Shown in pieces: positions 16,411 through 28,209 of a stretch of 64,000 bases of DNA. Source of the stretch: Dehalococcoidia bacterium (lineage in GTDB: Bacteria; Chloroflexota; Dehalococcoidia; GIF9; AB-539-J10); NCBI GenBank assembly GCA_030602785.1, contig JAUVZB010000002.1, positions 1 through 64,000 of the forward strand, read 5' to 3'. Within the stretch, counting starts at the first letter, position 1, and each line of letters opens with the position of its first letter. The translations under genes were made by a program, and so were the position numbers. The notes under the pieces were generated by a model, which saw only the letters and a list, made by a program, of their open reading frames with translations, ran no database searches and was not told where the DNA came from.

Positions 16411-18159
16411 ATGGGAAAAATCTGGAGGGTATCCGGACCTCTGGTCATCGCCAACGAGATGAGAGGCTCGCAGGTATATGAGGTCGTCGAGATTGGCGAA
16501 GACGGCATTGTTGGGGAGGTCATAGGTCTCGACGGAGACAAGGCTGTTATTCAGGCACACGAGGAAACCCTCGGGCTGAAGACGGGCGAAGACGTTCGCC
16601 CCACAGGCAAGATCCTCAGCGTCGAGCTGGGTCCCGGCCTTCTGGGCTCCATCTACGACGGTCTACAGAAGTCGCTTCTACCGATGGCCGAAAAGACCGG
16701 GTCATTCATCAAGCGCGGCGCGAAGTCACCGGCCCTGCCCCGTGATGTCAAATGGCAGTTCACTCCCACAGTCAAAGTCGGCGATGTAGTCGAATACGGC
16801 GACATCATCGGGACTGTACCGGAAACTCCTCTCGTGGAACACAAGGTCATGGTGCCTGTGGGAATCAGCGGCACAATCAAGCACATAAGGGAAGGCGAGT
16901 ACACCATCGAGGAGACGGTAGCGGTCGTCGAGAAAGACGGCAAGACGCATGAGCTTACTCTCATGCAGGAGTGGCCGGTACGCAAGCCGCGGCCATACCT
17001 CAGCCGTCAAAGCCCCTCAGGGCTGCTGACAACAGGCATGCGTATTCTCGACTATATGTTCCCCCTGGCGATGGGCGGCAAGGCCGCAATCCCCGGTGGA
17101 TTCGGCACTGGCAAGACCGTGGCACAGCAGCAGCTCGTGCGCTGGGCTGACACCGCGCTCAACATCTACGTGGGCTGTGGCGAGCGAGGCAACGAAATGG
17201 CTGACGTGCTGTTCAGTTTTCGACAGCTCAAGGAGCCAAAGACCGGGAGGCTTCTTCAGGAAAAAGAGATCTTCCTAGCCAATACCTCCAACATGCCAGT
17301 CGTCGCGCGAGAGGCTAGCATCTTCGTTGGAGTGACAATGGCCGAGTACTACCGCGACATGGGCTACAACGTCCTGCTTGTCGCGGATTCCACGTCGCGC
17401 TGGGCCGAGGCCATGCGGGAGATGGGCGGCCGCCTTGAGGAGATGCCGGGTGAGGAGGGCTTTCCATCATACATGGGGTCCAGGCTCTCCGGATTCTATG
17501 AGAGAGCCGGCATGATTGACTGCCTCGGCAGTCCGAACCGCACAGGCTCAGTCACGGTTGTTGGAGCAGTCAGCCCGCCGGGAGCGGACTTCAGTGAGCC
17601 CGTTACCCAGAACACGCTGCGCATCGTGGACGCGCTCTTCGCGTTGGATGTAGGGCTCGCCAACAAGAGACACTTTCCTGCCATCAGCTGGCTCACAAGC
17701 TACAGCCTGTACGTCGATGCCGTGAAGGACTGGTGGAACACCTTCGACCGAGGCTGGGAGGAGACGCGTGGCGCGGCGCTGCGCATTCTCCAGCAGGAAG
17801 CAGAGCTTGAAGAAATCGTCCGACTGGTCGGCCCTGAGGCCCTGCCCGATAGTGACAAGCTTCTCCTGCTGGTAGCGAGGATGATTCGCGAGGACTTCCT
17901 GCAGCAGAGCGCCTACAGCGACGCGGACACGTACTGCAGTCCGGGCAAGGCTGGTCTGATGCTGAAAACCATCCTCAAGTTCCATGAGTTGGCGCAGGAC
18001 ATGCTGAATGGCGGTGCGGGCTACGAAACGATACGTACTTCACCTATCGTCTACCGCATCGCGAGAATGAAGGAGATAACGAACGACGAGTTCGCGGAGA
18101 GGTGCAAGGAGCTGTGGGCGGAGATGGATGAGACGCTCGTGGCCCGCGCACGCGCCTGA
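16411..18159 (+). CDS. atpA: A/V-type ATPase catalytic subunit A
   Basis: 582 residues with the Walker A loop [14 protein letters not shown] at about residues 229-242, the non-homologous insertion upstream of it that distinguishes subunit A from F-type beta, and Walker B-like [32 protein letters not shown]. Conserved [34 protein letters not shown] follows. It hydrolyses or makes ATP at the A/B interface. The ATG at 16411 has TTAGGAGG 11-12 nt upstream. Length is normal for archaeal-type subunit A. Confidence 0.96.
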   Translation: MGKIWRVSGPLVIANEMRGSQVYEVVEIGEDGIVGEVIGLDGDKAVIQAHEETLGLKTGEDVRPTGKILSVELGPGLLGSIYDGLQKSLLPMAEKTGSFIKRGAKSPALPRDVKWQFTPTVKVGDVVEYGDIIGTVPETPLVEHKVMVPVGISGTIKHIREGEYTIEETVAVVEKDGKTHELTLMQEWPVRKPRPYLSRQSPSGLLTTGMRILDYMFPLAMGGKAAIPGGFGTGKTVAQQQLVRWADTALNIYVGCGERGNEMADVLFSFRQLKEPKTGRLLQEKEIFLANTSNMPVVAREASIFVGVTMAEYYRDMGYNVLLVADSTSRWAEAMREMGGRLEEMPGEEGFPSYMGSRLSGFYERAGMIDCLGSPNRTGSVTVVGAVSPPGADFSEPVTQNTLRIVDALFALDVGLANKRHFPAISWLTSYSLYVDAVKDWWNTFDRGWEETRGAALRILQQEAELEEIVRLVGPEALPDSDKLLLLVARMIREDFLQQSAYSDADTYCSPGKAGLMLKTILKFHELAQDMLNGGAGYETIRTSPIVYRIARMKEITNDEFAERCKELWAEMDETLVARARA

Positions 18160-18202
18160 GTGCTCATCGGAGACCCGTCAAGGCACGAGAAGGAGGAAGC
18201 TC

Positions 18203-19621
18203 ATGGAGCTATCTGGACTCTACGTACGTGAAGGCAAGGCAATCAGCAAGGCAAAGGGTGCCCTTGTGATTGCTGAACGGATTCCTGGCACCAAGTACAA
18301 CGAGGTTGTTGACGTCGTGTTAAGCAACGGCGAGGTCAAGACCGGCCAGGCAATCGACATCAGTGAAGAGGCTACGGTCGTCCAGGTCTTTGGCGGCGTC
18401 AGCGAGGTAGACCTGAAGGGCTCTAAGATCAGGTGCAAGGGGGAGACGCTCAAACTGCCGGTGTCGCTTGACATGCTTGGACGGATCTTCAATGGTATGG
18501 GCAAGCCCATAGACGGCGGGCCGGCCATCATCCCCGATGAATACCTCGACATCAACGGTGAGTCCATCAATCCGGCGTCGCGGCAGCCACCTGCTGAGTT
18601 CATCGAGACGGGCGTTTCATCCATCGACGGACTCAACGTACTGGTGCGGGGCCAGAAGCTCCCGCTGTTCAGCGGCTCCGGTCTGCCACACAACCGGCTG
18701 GCGGCACAGATAATCCGGCAGGCCACAGTGAAGGGCACGGACGAGAAATTCGCCATTGTCTTCGGCGCCATCGGAATCAGCTACGACGATGCCGCGTTCT
18801 TCATGAGCAATCTTGAGCGAACCGGGGCTCTTGAGCGCGCAGTCGCATTCATCAACACGGCGTCTGACCCGGCCATCGAACGCATATCCACGCCACGACT
18901 TGCACTCACTGCCGCGGAGTACCTTGCGTGGAAGCACGACATGCACGTCCTCGTCATCCTCACAGACATGACGAACTACTGTGAGGCCCTGCGCGAACTC
19001 TCTTCAATGCGAGAGGAAATCCCATCCCGCCGTGGCTATCCCGGCTACATGTACACGGACCTTGCGACCATTTATGAGCGAGCGGGCAGGATTAGCGGAC
19101 ATGAGGGCTCGGTCACAATCATGCCGATTCTTACAATGCCGGACGATGACATCACGCATCCGATACCTGACCTCACCGGCTACATTACCGAGGGACAGAT
19201 AGTCATGTCCCGTAACCTCATGCGCAAAGGGGTGTATCCCCCTATCGATGTCTTCCTGTCGCTCTCACGAATGATGAAGGAGGGCATAGGCCCCGGCAAG
19301 ACACGCGAGGACCACAACAACGTGTTCATGCAGATCTATGCGTCGTATGCGGAGGGCATCTATCTGCGCGAGATCTCTACTATCATCGGAGCGGATGCGC
19401 TTGGCGACCGCGACAGGCTGTATCTCGAGAACGCCGACAGTGTCGAGCGGCGGTTCATCTCCCAGGGAGAACAGGAGAAGCGTAAGGTCGAGGACACCCT
19501 TGATATCGCATGGGACCTGTTCTCGGCGCTTCCTGAAGAAGACCTCAAGCTGATCAAAGAGGACTTCATCAAAAAGTACCACCCGAAGCACGCGCAGGGT
19601 GCCGGTATCAAAGCGCAGTAG
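18203..19621 (+). CDS. atpB: A/V-type ATPase regulatory subunit B
   Basis: 472 residues. It lacks a functional Walker A loop (the region reads [14 protein letters not shown], normal for subunit B), and has [26 protein letters not shown], the typical block. [22 protein letters not shown] and [33 protein letters not shown] are diagnostic. The ATG at 18203 is preceded by AAGGAGG; an upstream in-frame start at 18128 would run inside subunit A. Subunit B alternates with A in the hexamer head. Confidence 0.96.
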   Translation: MELSGLYVREGKAISKAKGALVIAERIPGTKYNEVVDVVLSNGEVKTGQAIDISEEATVVQVFGGVSEVDLKGSKIRCKGETLKLPVSLDMLGRIFNGMGKPIDGGPAIIPDEYLDINGESINPASRQPPAEFIETGVSSIDGLNVLVRGQKLPLFSGSGLPHNRLAAQIIRQATVKGTDEKFAIVFGAIGISYDDAAFFMSNLERTGALERAVAFINTASDPAIERISTPRLALTAAEYLAWKHDMHVLVILTDMTNYCEALRELSSMREEIPSRRGYPGYMYTDLATIYERAGRISGHEGSVTIMPILTMPDDDITHPIPDLTGYITEGQIVMSRNLMRKGVYPPIDVFLSLSRMMKEGIGPGKTREDHNNVFMQIYASYAEGIYLREISTIIGADALGDRDRLYLENADSVERRFISQGEQEKRKVEDTLDIAWDLFSALPEEDLKLIKEDFIKKYHPKHAQGAGIKAQ

Positions 19622-19628
19622 GGTCTGT

Positions 19629-20264
19629 ATGGCACAGCTCATCAAAGTACGGCCTACCAAGATTGAACTCGTCAAGCTCAAGAGGAGATTGGGCCTGTCC
19701 AGTCGCGTCCAGAAGATAATGAAGGACAGGTTGTCCATTCTCACGATGGAGTTCCTTCAGGCTGCCCGCGACACCGTCAGCGCCAAGAAAAAGGCGCTAG
19801 GCGGGATGTCCGAAGCCTACAAGGCGATGACCATCGCGAGCGGCTACCACGGCTACGTCGCGCTGCAGAAAGAACTTGTTGCAAGCGAGGCAGACATCAG
19901 CGTCACGGCAGGCCCGCGGAATGTGGCAGGTGTGCGGATTCCTGCCCTGGAATTCAACGAGCCGCCCGGCGGCCTCAGAGGGTACAACCTTGCGCAGACA
20001 TCGTCTCTCGTAGACAGTGCGTCGGACACCGCGAGGGAGGCTCTGCGGGCAATCATCGAGTTGGCAGAACTTCAGCGGGGCCTTGAACTCCTCGGCGCGG
20101 AGATCAGTCGAACCAAACGTATTACGAATGCACTTGAGTACATCATCATTCCCAATCTGCAGGCAACGATACGCTTCCTCAAGATGAAGTTCGAGGAGCG
20201 GGACAGGGAAGAAAAGGCCCGGCTGAAGCGCGTGAAGGTCCTGTTGGCGAGAAAAGAAGCATAG
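19629..20264 (+). CDS. atpD: A/V-type ATPase subunit D (central shaft)
   Basis: 211 residues beginning MAQLIKVRPTKIELVKLKRRLGLSSRV, the standard opening of V-type subunit D. Two long terminal helices form the antiparallel coiled coil of the rotor shaft (the C-terminal one includes RTKRITNALEYIIIPNLQATIRFLKMKFEERDREEKARLKRVK). The ATG at 19629 is chosen because family homology begins here. Eight bases after subunit B. Confidence 0.95.
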   Translation: MAQLIKVRPTKIELVKLKRRLGLSSRVQKIMKDRLSILTMEFLQAARDTVSAKKKALGGMSEAYKAMTIASGYHGYVALQKELVASEADISVTAGPRNVAGVRIPALEFNEPPGGLRGYNLAQTSSLVDSASDTAREALRAIIELAELQRGLELLGAEISRTKRITNALEYIIIPNLQATIRFLKMKFEERDREEKARLKRVKVLLARKEA

Positions 20265-20266
20265 AC

Positions 20267-20734
20267 ATGTCCATGCACCTCCCCGAGCTCCGCGACGACA
20301 CGCAGCCCCAGTACGAGAGGTTCCTCAGTGCATACCTCAGCAGTGAGCTTCGCCTGGTCAACTCCGGGCTACCCCGGAGTCGCAAGAGCCTTTCGGAGCT
20401 TCTGGACGAGGCTCAGCCCCAGATACCATGCACTGACGGAAGCCAACAGATGGTCAAGCGCTCCGAGCTGGAGTACCTCTCCAGTTTGCTTGATGCGCCC
20501 GACCGTGAGTCTCTGATGTTGCCGATTCTCATCGAGATGACCGGCGACCAGTCCGGGGCTATCGTCCTGTGCCCGGGTGGCGCTGAGCAGAGAGTCGTCT
20601 CGTCGGTACTTGGAATGCACCTTGAGTACGAACGACCGGGGCAACTGAGGGTATACAAGCCTCAGCTTGCGCTGCTCAGAAGGAAGCTGAAGACCACCAC
20701 CCAGTACATGTTCTCCACGCGGAGCAGTGACTAG
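20267..20734 (+). CDS. DUF61 (UPF0216)-like protein of archaeal type
   Basis: 155 residues, starting 2 nt after the subunit D stop and therefore surely part of the operon. The core NSGLPRSRKSLSELLDEAQPQIPCTDGSQQMVKRSELEYLSSLLD...LMLPILIEM follows the pattern I know from archaeal UPF0216/DUF61 proteins (LPxxRKTLxELL ... DGxxHxxxxEELEYL ... LPIILEI). No function is established for that family. A short C-terminal extension (YKPQLALLRRKLKTTTQYMFSTRSSD) is present. The assignment is from memory and should be confirmed by profile search. Confidence 0.62.
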   Translation: MSMHLPELRDDTQPQYERFLSAYLSSELRLVNSGLPRSRKSLSELLDEAQPQIPCTDGSQQMVKRSELEYLSSLLDAPDRESLMLPILIEMTGDQSGAIVLCPGGAEQRVVSSVLGMHLEYERPGQLRVYKPQLALLRRKLKTTTQYMFSTRSSD

Positions 20735-20744
20735 GGCACCCGCG

Positions 20745-20774
20745 TTGACAAAGCAATACGATACAGGGGATAAT
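20745..20774 (+). promoter_or_regulatory. Promoter of rpsP, nearly leaderless
   Basis: TTGACA (20745-20750), 18-bp spacer, GATAAT (20769-20774). The rpsP ATG at 20785 lies only 10 nt after the -10 box, so the leader is 0-4 nt and contains no ribosome site. Confidence 0.7.
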
Positions 20775-20784
20775 TATCACTCCT

Positions 20785-21054
20785 ATGGTAAAGATTCGAC
20801 TACGCCGCGTAGGCAGAAGACACAACCCCATCTACCGCGTTGTTGTAGCGGACAGCAGGTCGCCTCGTGATGGCTCGTTCATCGCGGTGATTGGTCACTA
20901 CAACCCTCAGACAGACCCCGCAACCGTGCGAATAGACCGCGAACAGGCTCTGCTCTGGCTCTCCCGCGGGGCCAAGCCCACCGACACGGTCTCAGGCCTT
21001 CTCACCAAAGCCGGGATTTCCACGACTTCAGCCAGCCCCGACGGCGGTGAGTAG
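20785..21054 (+). CDS. rpsP: 30S ribosomal protein S16
   Basis: 89 residues beginning [30 protein letters not shown], followed by [14 protein letters not shown], the standard S16 sequence. S16 binds 16S rRNA early in small-subunit assembly. It is first in a two-gene unit with khpA. In many bacteria rimM, trmD and rplS follow; here they do not, and the F-type ATP synthase cluster is met instead. Confidence 0.97.
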   Translation: MVKIRLRRVGRRHNPIYRVVVADSRSPRDGSFIAVIGHYNPQTDPATVRIDREQALLWLSRGAKPTDTVSGLLTKAGISTTSASPDGGE

Positions 21055-21075
21055 CCGCCACACTAAGGAGATGCG

Positions 21076-21303
21076 ATGAAGGAACTAATTGAGTATATCG
21101 TCAAGTCCATCGTCACAGATCCCGACAAGGTGAGCATCACCGAGGAAGACAGCGACGAAGGCTTGCTGGTCAAGCTGGAAGTCGCCCCTGAGGACAAGGG
21201 CAGGGTGATTGGCAAGCAGGGCCGGGTCGCTGAAGCGATGCGCACCCTCCTGCGAGTCAAGGCAGCCAAGGAAGAGACCCGGGTACGGCTACAGATACTG
21301 TAG
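21076..21303 (+). CDS. khpA: KH-domain RNA-binding protein (KhpA/YlqC)
   Basis: 75 residues forming one KH domain with the GxxG loop in RVIGKQGRVAEAMRTLLR. The usual neighbour of rpsP. KhpA homologues bind RNA and affect cell elongation and small-RNA biology in Firmicutes. CTAAGGAGATG provides a ribosome site. The 146 bases after its stop, up to the end of atpC, hold no gene I can support. Confidence 0.93.
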   Translation: MKELIEYIVKSIVTDPDKVSITEEDSDEGLLVKLEVAPEDKGRVIGKQGRVAEAMRTLLRVKAAKEETRVRLQIL

Positions 21304-21449
21304 TCTTTCCCGCCACTTCCCCAAGTTCAGAGACGCCTGGTTGCATACGCGGCTGACTTCTTCGCTACTTCCCGGCGTGAGTCCTGGTGGGGTCGTGACA
21401 TGCTGAGCGCAGTCGCCAAGATACCCGGCCATTGATATCCGCGGCAGAG

Positions 21450-21881
21450 TCACTCGAAAGATCTGCGCCGGGTTCGACGCCGGTATCGGTCCACAACCTT
21501 CAAGCGAACAAGCGACCGCCGCAAAGCAGCCTCGGCTACGGCCGAGTCAGCCTCGCGAGCACCCGCTCCCAGCAATTCCTCCGCACTCCTTCGGGCTTCT
21601 TCCGCACGCTGCACGTCGATCTCATCGGCACGCTCACATGCGTCTGCCAGAATGACCACGCCCTGAGACGTGACTTCAAGAAATCCACCACTGACTGCCA
21701 GGTAGTGGTCTTCAGCACCGATTCGCACCATCAGCTCGCCGGCTTGGAGAAGCGTGACAAGCGCAGCGTGGCCGGGAAGTACACTTATCTGCCCCTCCTC
21801 CGTCATGGCCGCAAGCGCATCGACATCCAGAGAGAGGACGGTTCGTTCAGACGTCAGGACGTCCAGATGCAACTGCGGCAC
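21450..21881 (-). CDS. atpC: F-type ATP synthase epsilon subunit
   Basis: 143 residues. The N-terminal beta sandwich (LHLDVLTSERTVLSLDVDALAAMTEEGQISVLPGHAALVTLLQAGEL) is typical, followed by a C-terminal helical hairpin with many alanines and an arginine-rich tail (VVDRYRRRTRRRSFE). The subunit links the gamma shaft to the c-ring and inhibits ATP hydrolysis. Last gene of the minus-strand atp operon, 17 nt after atpD. Confidence 0.93.
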   Translation of the reverse strand: MPQLHLDVLTSERTVLSLDVDALAAMTEEGQISVLPGHAALVTLLQAGELMVRIGAEDHYLAVSGGFLEVTSQGVVILADACERADEIDVQRAEEARRSAEELLGAGAREADSAVAEAALRRSLVRLKVVDRYRRRTRRRSFE

Positions 21882-21898
21882 GCGGCACTACCTCCCTT

Positions 21899-24158
<2,260 letters not shown>

Positions 24159-24169
24159 ATCAGCCAGCC

Positions 24170-25681
24170 CTACAGTATCGCCGTCTTGAACTCGAGTATC
24201 ACAGACGCCATGAGCCTCTCGGTCTCGGGCTTCAACTCCCCGTCGCCCTCTATCATGCGGAGCAGTTCGGGATGAGAGGCATCCACGAAATCGTGGAGGC
24301 CCTTCTCCCAGGCGTTCACGTCAGGGACAGCCACATCGTCGAGGTGGTCATTCGTCACGGCATAGAGGATGAGGACTTCATGTGCGAGTGACATGGGAGC
24401 ATACTGCGGCTGTTTCAGCACCTCGGTTATCCGGCGTCCTCGCTCCAACTGATCACGGGCTGACCTGTCGAGGTCCGCCGAGCCGAATTGTGCAAAGGCC
24501 TCCAGTTCCCGGAACTGCGCAAGTTCCAGGCGAAGGCGCCCCACCACCTGGCGCATGGCCTTACGCTGTCCCGCTCCACCAACCCTGGACACAGATAGCC
24601 CCATGTTGACCGCCGGCCGGATGCCCGCGTTGAACAGTGAGGTCTCGAGGTATATCTGCCCGTCGGTGATGGAAATCAAGTTGGTCGGAACATATGCGGA
24701 TATGTCGCCTGCCTGCGTCTCGACAATCGGGAGAGCGGTCATTGAACCGCCACCCATCTCAGGCGAGAGCCTGGCGGCGCGTTCGAGCAACCTGCTGTGA
24801 AGGTAAAACACGTCGCCCGGATAGGCCTCGCGACCCGGTGGACGCCGAAGCAAGAGCGATAGCTCACGGTAGGCCCATGAGTGCTTCGTGAGGTCGTCAT
24901 ATATGACCAGCGTATCGCCGCCGCGTTCCATGAACTCCTCAGCGATAGCGCAACCTGCGTAGGGAGCGAGATACTGAAGCGCTGCCGCTTCAGCCGCGCC
25001 CGCAGCCACTACCACGCACTTGTCGAATTCTCCGGCCTTCCTCAGATTCGAAGCGATGGATGCCACCTGCGACAGTTTCTTGCCGATGGCCACATAGACA
25101 CTTATGATCCCCGAGTCCTTCTGCGCGCTGATGGTGTCCACGGCCATGGCGGACTTCCCTATGGACCGATCACCTATTATCAACTCCCGTTGCCCCCGCC
25201 CAACAGGCACCATGCTGTCTATCGCCTTAATCCCGGTATGAAGTGGCGTGTCAACGGGGCCCCGCTGCGTCACGCCCGGCGCAGGATGCTCCACAGGACG
25301 ATACATCGTCGCGCCCAACGGGCCTGCGCCATCGAGCGGCCGCCCAAGAGGGTCAATAATGCGGCCTAGCAGGGAGTCTCCTACAGGGACTTCGGCGACT
25401 CGTCCTGTCGACCACGCCTCGTCGCCTTCCCTCACAGCCCTGCTGTCCCCCAGCAGAACTGCGCTGACGGAGTCCGCCTCCAGATTCATGACCATGCCGA
25501 GGACACCGCCAGGAAACTCGAGTAGTTCATGGGAACCGACGTTGCCCAGACCTCGAAGGTGCGCGACCGAGTCCCCGACCCGAGTCACGACACCAACCGA
25601 CTTCACGGAAGGCTCATCAACGTGGCCGCTAACACGCCGCCTGAACTCAGCTACTATTCCGCCTGCTTCTCTCTCTGTCAC
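24170..25681 (-). CDS. atpA: F-type ATP synthase alpha subunit
   Basis: 503 residues with the non-catalytic nucleotide-binding loop GDRSIGKSAMAVDTI (family usual: GDRQTGKTA), YVAIGKKLSQVASI, the block YDDLTKHSWAYRELSLLLRRPPGREAYPGDVFYLHSRLLERAA, and GGSMTALPIVETQAGDISAYVPTNLISITDGQIYLE. The T-to-S change in the P-loop (GKS for GKT) and QT-to-SI are mild. Start is GTG at 25681, with AGGTGAA directly upstream; no ATG fits. Lies 54 nt after atpH. Confidence 0.95.
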   Translation of the reverse strand: MTEREAGGIVAEFRRRVSGHVDEPSVKSVGVVTRVGDSVAHLRGLGNVGSHELLEFPGGVLGMVMNLEADSVSAVLLGDSRAVREGDEAWSTGRVAEVPVGDSLLGRIIDPLGRPLDGAGPLGATMYRPVEHPAPGVTQRGPVDTPLHTGIKAIDSMVPVGRGQRELIIGDRSIGKSAMAVDTISAQKDSGIISVYVAIGKKLSQVASIASNLRKAGEFDKCVVVAAGAAEAAALQYLAPYAGCAIAEEFMERGGDTLVIYDDLTKHSWAYRELSLLLRRPPGREAYPGDVFYLHSRLLERAARLSPEMGGGSMTALPIVETQAGDISAYVPTNLISITDGQIYLETSLFNAGIRPAVNMGLSVSRVGGAGQRKAMRQVVGRLRLELAQFRELEAFAQFGSADLDRSARDQLERGRRITEVLKQPQYAPMSLAHEVLILYAVTNDHLDDVAVPDVNAWEKGLHDFVDASHPELLRMIEGDGELKPETERLMASVILEFKTAIL

Positions 25682-25735
25682 TTCACCTGCACCGGTTCAT
25701 TCCGACCAGCAGCATCTTCCGCCGCATTTCATCAC

Positions 25736-26296
25736 CTAGCGGGAGCCGGCCTCGTGACCGTCAAGAACCGCGTCACGCAGCGACTGCAGTCTGGCGCGCA
25801 CGCTGCGGTCAATCACTTTGTCCCCGACCTTCAGCACGATACCTCCAACGATGGCAGGATCGACCCGCGCGTCGAGCACGAACTCCTCCCCCGTCATGTC
25901 GCGCAGCCGCTTCTCAATCAGCAGCCTTGTTTCCCCATCAAGGGATATGGCAGTCACGATTTCGGCGAACCGCACTTCGCGATGTTCGTCCACCAGCCTC
26001 GAGTACTCCAGGGCGATATCGCCAAGTATGCTGAGGTTGCCGTGCCGGGCCAGCAGGCTTGCGAAGTCGATGACCTCGGGCAGCACACCTTCATAGTGCC
26101 AGACGGCAGATGCCTCGCCTGTATCCGGGCCTCCGTCTTCAAGCGACATGCAGTACCGCAACAGGTTGTCCTGAGGCGCAGCCGCCAGGACATTCAAATC
26201 GTTTCGACATTTCTCGAGCTGCCCCACACCTGCGGCAAGCTCGAACGCGCGCCGCGCGTAGAACCCGGTCAGCCTCAAGATAGACACGCCCGTCAA
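25736..26296 (-). CDS. atpH: F-type ATP synthase delta subunit
   Basis: 186 residues: an N-terminal helical bundle (RLTGFYARRAFELAAGVGQLEKCRNDLNVLA) and the conserved C-terminal end VLDARVDPAIVGGIVLKVGDKVIDRSVRARLQSLRDAVL, diagnostic of OSCP/delta. It joins the stator b-subunits to the top of F1. Start is TTG at 26296 overlapping the atpF stop, or GTG at 26287; GGAG lies close to both. Moderately divergent in the middle, as is usual. Confidence 0.92.
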   Translation of the reverse strand: MTGVSILRLTGFYARRAFELAAGVGQLEKCRNDLNVLAAAPQDNLLRYCMSLEDGGPDTGEASAVWHYEGVLPEVIDFASLLARHGNLSILGDIALEYSRLVDEHREVRFAEIVTAISLDGETRLLIEKRLRDMTGEEFVLDARVDPAIVGGIVLKVGDKVIDRSVRARLQSLRDAVLDGHEAGSR

Positions 26297-26793
26297 CGCT
26301 CCGGTTCCAACGGCAGTCGCTCCTCAAGCGCCCGCTCGATAAGCCTGCGATGGCGCTCAGCATCGAGGTTCTCTACAACAATTGTCTCAGCCGCGGAGAT
26401 TGCCGCGTCGGCGAACTCACGCCGCAGCTCTTCTACGGTAGCCCTCCGCCGGTCCTCAAGCTGAGTCCTTGCCTCCTCGACAATGGCGCGCGATTCCTCG
26501 CTCGCCTCCGAGCGAGCCTCCTCCAACAGGCGGTCACGGGTCGCACCCGCCTCAACCAGGATCCGATGCGCCTCCAGACGCGCATCCTTCAATTCCTGCT
26601 CGGCCTCTATTCGTACGCTTTCGCACTCGGAGCGAGCACTCTCCGCCTGCTCGACGCTGTCCCGAATGCGCCGCGACCGCTCTTCCAGCACTCGCCTTAT
26701 CGGCCTGTAGCCGAAGTAAGAGAGTGCGGCAACCAATATCAGGAAGCTGACGAGCTGTCCAACAAACATTGGCAGATCCAAGCCTATTCCCAT
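26293..26793 (-). CDS. atpF: F-type ATP synthase subunit b
   Basis: About 166 residues: one N-terminal membrane helix (FVGQLVSFLILVAALSYFGYRPI) and a long charged coiled coil rich in Glu, Arg and Ala. It forms the peripheral stalk. I prefer ATG at 26793, with GGGAG about 9 nt upstream; a TTG three codons earlier is too close to that site. A single b gene is present, so the stalk is probably a b homodimer. Confidence 0.92.
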   Translation of the reverse strand: MGIGLDLPMFVGQLVSFLILVAALSYFGYRPIRRVLEERSRRIRDSVEQAESARSECESVRIEAEQELKDARLEAHRILVEAGATRDRLLEEARSEASEESRAIVEEARTQLEDRRRATVEELRREFADAAISAAETIVVENLDAERHRRLIERALEERLPLEPER

Positions 26794-26819
26794 TGGCTCC
26801 AACTCCCTCCGCAGGATCG

Positions 26820-27056
26820 TCAGACGACGAAAATCAGCAGTATGGCGATAATCAGCACATATATCGCCACAGCCTCAGCGAACGCAATCGCAAGGACCAT
26901 ATTCATGCTGATTGGGCCCCTCGCCTCAGGATTTCGACCGAGAGCGTTCATCGCTGCCTTCCCGATCATGGCAATGGCAATGCTGGGCCCTATAGTGCCG
27001 ATACCCATACTCAGGCCGACGGCCAGTAGCTTGGCTGTCTCAGCGGATATCTCCAT
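26820..27056 (-). CDS. atpE: F-type ATP synthase subunit c
   Basis: 78 residues: two helices joined by GRNPEARG, the conserved polar loop, and the carboxylate in AIAFAEAVAIYVLIIAIL. The helix-1 position that is Gln in Na+-type rings (GPGIGQG) reads GPSIAIA, and the residue after the Glu is Ala not Ser, so the ring is predicted to carry H+. AAGGAGGGC precedes the ATG at 27056; an upstream in-frame start would include that ribosome site. Confidence 0.95.
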   Translation of the reverse strand: MEISAETAKLLAVGLSMGIGTIGPSIAIAMIGKAAMNALGRNPEARGPISMNMVLAIAFAEAVAIYVLIIAILLIFVV

Positions 27057-27096
27057 GTTGCGCCCTCCTTGCACTTCAGGCAGTTAGAGATTATTA

Positions 27097-27936
27097 CTAC
27101 GCGGAACTCACTGCCACGTAGCCGAATATGGCGGTGAGTCCCGCAAAGATGAGTGCCTGGACAATGCCAAACAAGGCCTCCAGTGCATAGAACAGAGATG
27201 GTACCACTAACGGTACAAGAAAGAGCGCCACTCCGGTGAGCACGACCCCTGCCAGCATGTTGCCGAAGAGACGAAATGTGAAGCTCACGACCCGCACCGA
27301 ATGGCCCAGCAGCTCCAGGGCTCCCACAAACGGAGACAGCACGCCATGTCGGTCGAAGTCCAGGAACGTCTTCAAATACGACAGCCCGCGAGTTCTGAAC
27401 CCCCAGTACTCTATGGATATGACACAGACAAGCGCGAGCATGAGCGGAACATTGATATCGGTGCTCGCACAGCGAAGAAGGGGCACTCCGTTGAACTTCA
27501 AAGACTCGAAGCCGGGTACGAGACTGAGCCACGCGTTGAACAGCACGAACAGAAACACAGTCATGACAATGGGGAAGAACCGCTTCTCGTTCTCCTTGCC
27601 GACTAGGCCCTCTATGAACCCCATGGCATACTCGCACACGAGTTCTGCCAGGTTCTGGAGGCCCGTCGGCACAAGCTGAACTCTACGTGCGGCCAGAGCG
27701 AAAAACGCGATGAGGGCGACCCCCGTGAGCCAGGATGCCAGAAGCGTGTTGGTGATGGGCAGAGCACCGAACGGCTGCCCCGCAGGAAGCTCCAGATGCG
27801 GTGTTCCCACAGCCAGAACCGCCACGGGCTGTCGGCCGGCTATCATGGCCCCCACGCTGCCACCCACGAAGCTCGCCACGGCGAGAACCACCGCAATCAC
27901 CCCCACAACAGATAGCAGCTTGCGCATGGACACCAT
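27097..27936 (-). CDS. atpB: F-type ATP synthase subunit a
   Basis: 279 residues with five to six membrane helices, and the stator arginine in VVSFTFRLFGNMLAG. The C-terminus QALIFAGLTAIFGYVAVSSA is typical. An extra N-terminal hydrophobic segment (LLSVVGVIAVVLAVASFVGGSV) may be a signal anchor. First gene of the operon. No atpI/atpZ gene was found in the 273 bases between it and the next gene, which contain only GC-rich sequence without a clear promoter. Confidence 0.94.
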   Translation of the reverse strand: MVSMRKLLSVVGVIAVVLAVASFVGGSVGAMIAGRQPVAVLAVGTPHLELPAGQPFGALPITNTLLASWLTGVALIAFFALAARRVQLVPTGLQNLAELVCEYAMGFIEGLVGKENEKRFFPIVMTVFLFVLFNAWLSLVPGFESLKFNGVPLLRCASTDINVPLMLALVCVISIEYWGFRTRGLSYLKTFLDFDRHGVLSPFVGALELLGHSVRVVSFTFRLFGNMLAGVVLTGVALFLVPLVVPSLFYALEALFGIVQALIFAGLTAIFGYVAVSSA

Positions 27937-28209
27937 CGTACTCTAGGGCGAACCCGCAGCACAGGATGAAGAGCCGGTGGACTCCACCACTCCCGTGCCA
28001 ACACGCGCCACCCTCGATGCGAACAGGACCCTCAACGACTGCCCCCTTCGTGTCCGTTGTGACTGTGGCTCGCCTCCGGACGCAGACTACGGCACCCGCG
28101 CACGGGGCAACCCGACCAAAACCTGCTTTCTCAGGTGTGCGGGACGGAGAACTGCAATGAAAAACCTGGACTACTCAACGGACCGGCAAGTCTCGATGCT
28201 ACCCCATAC

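Noticed and set aside
21304..21449. Remnant of rimM after khpA
   Set aside because: No rimM-like residues in any frame of the 146-base gap.
27011..27637. Second frame within atpB on the same strand
   Set aside because: atpB in the other frame has all subunit-a motifs; this frame has none.
27937..28209. atpI/atpZ-like gene upstream of atpB
   Set aside because: No hydrophobic open frame of suitable length on the minus strand.
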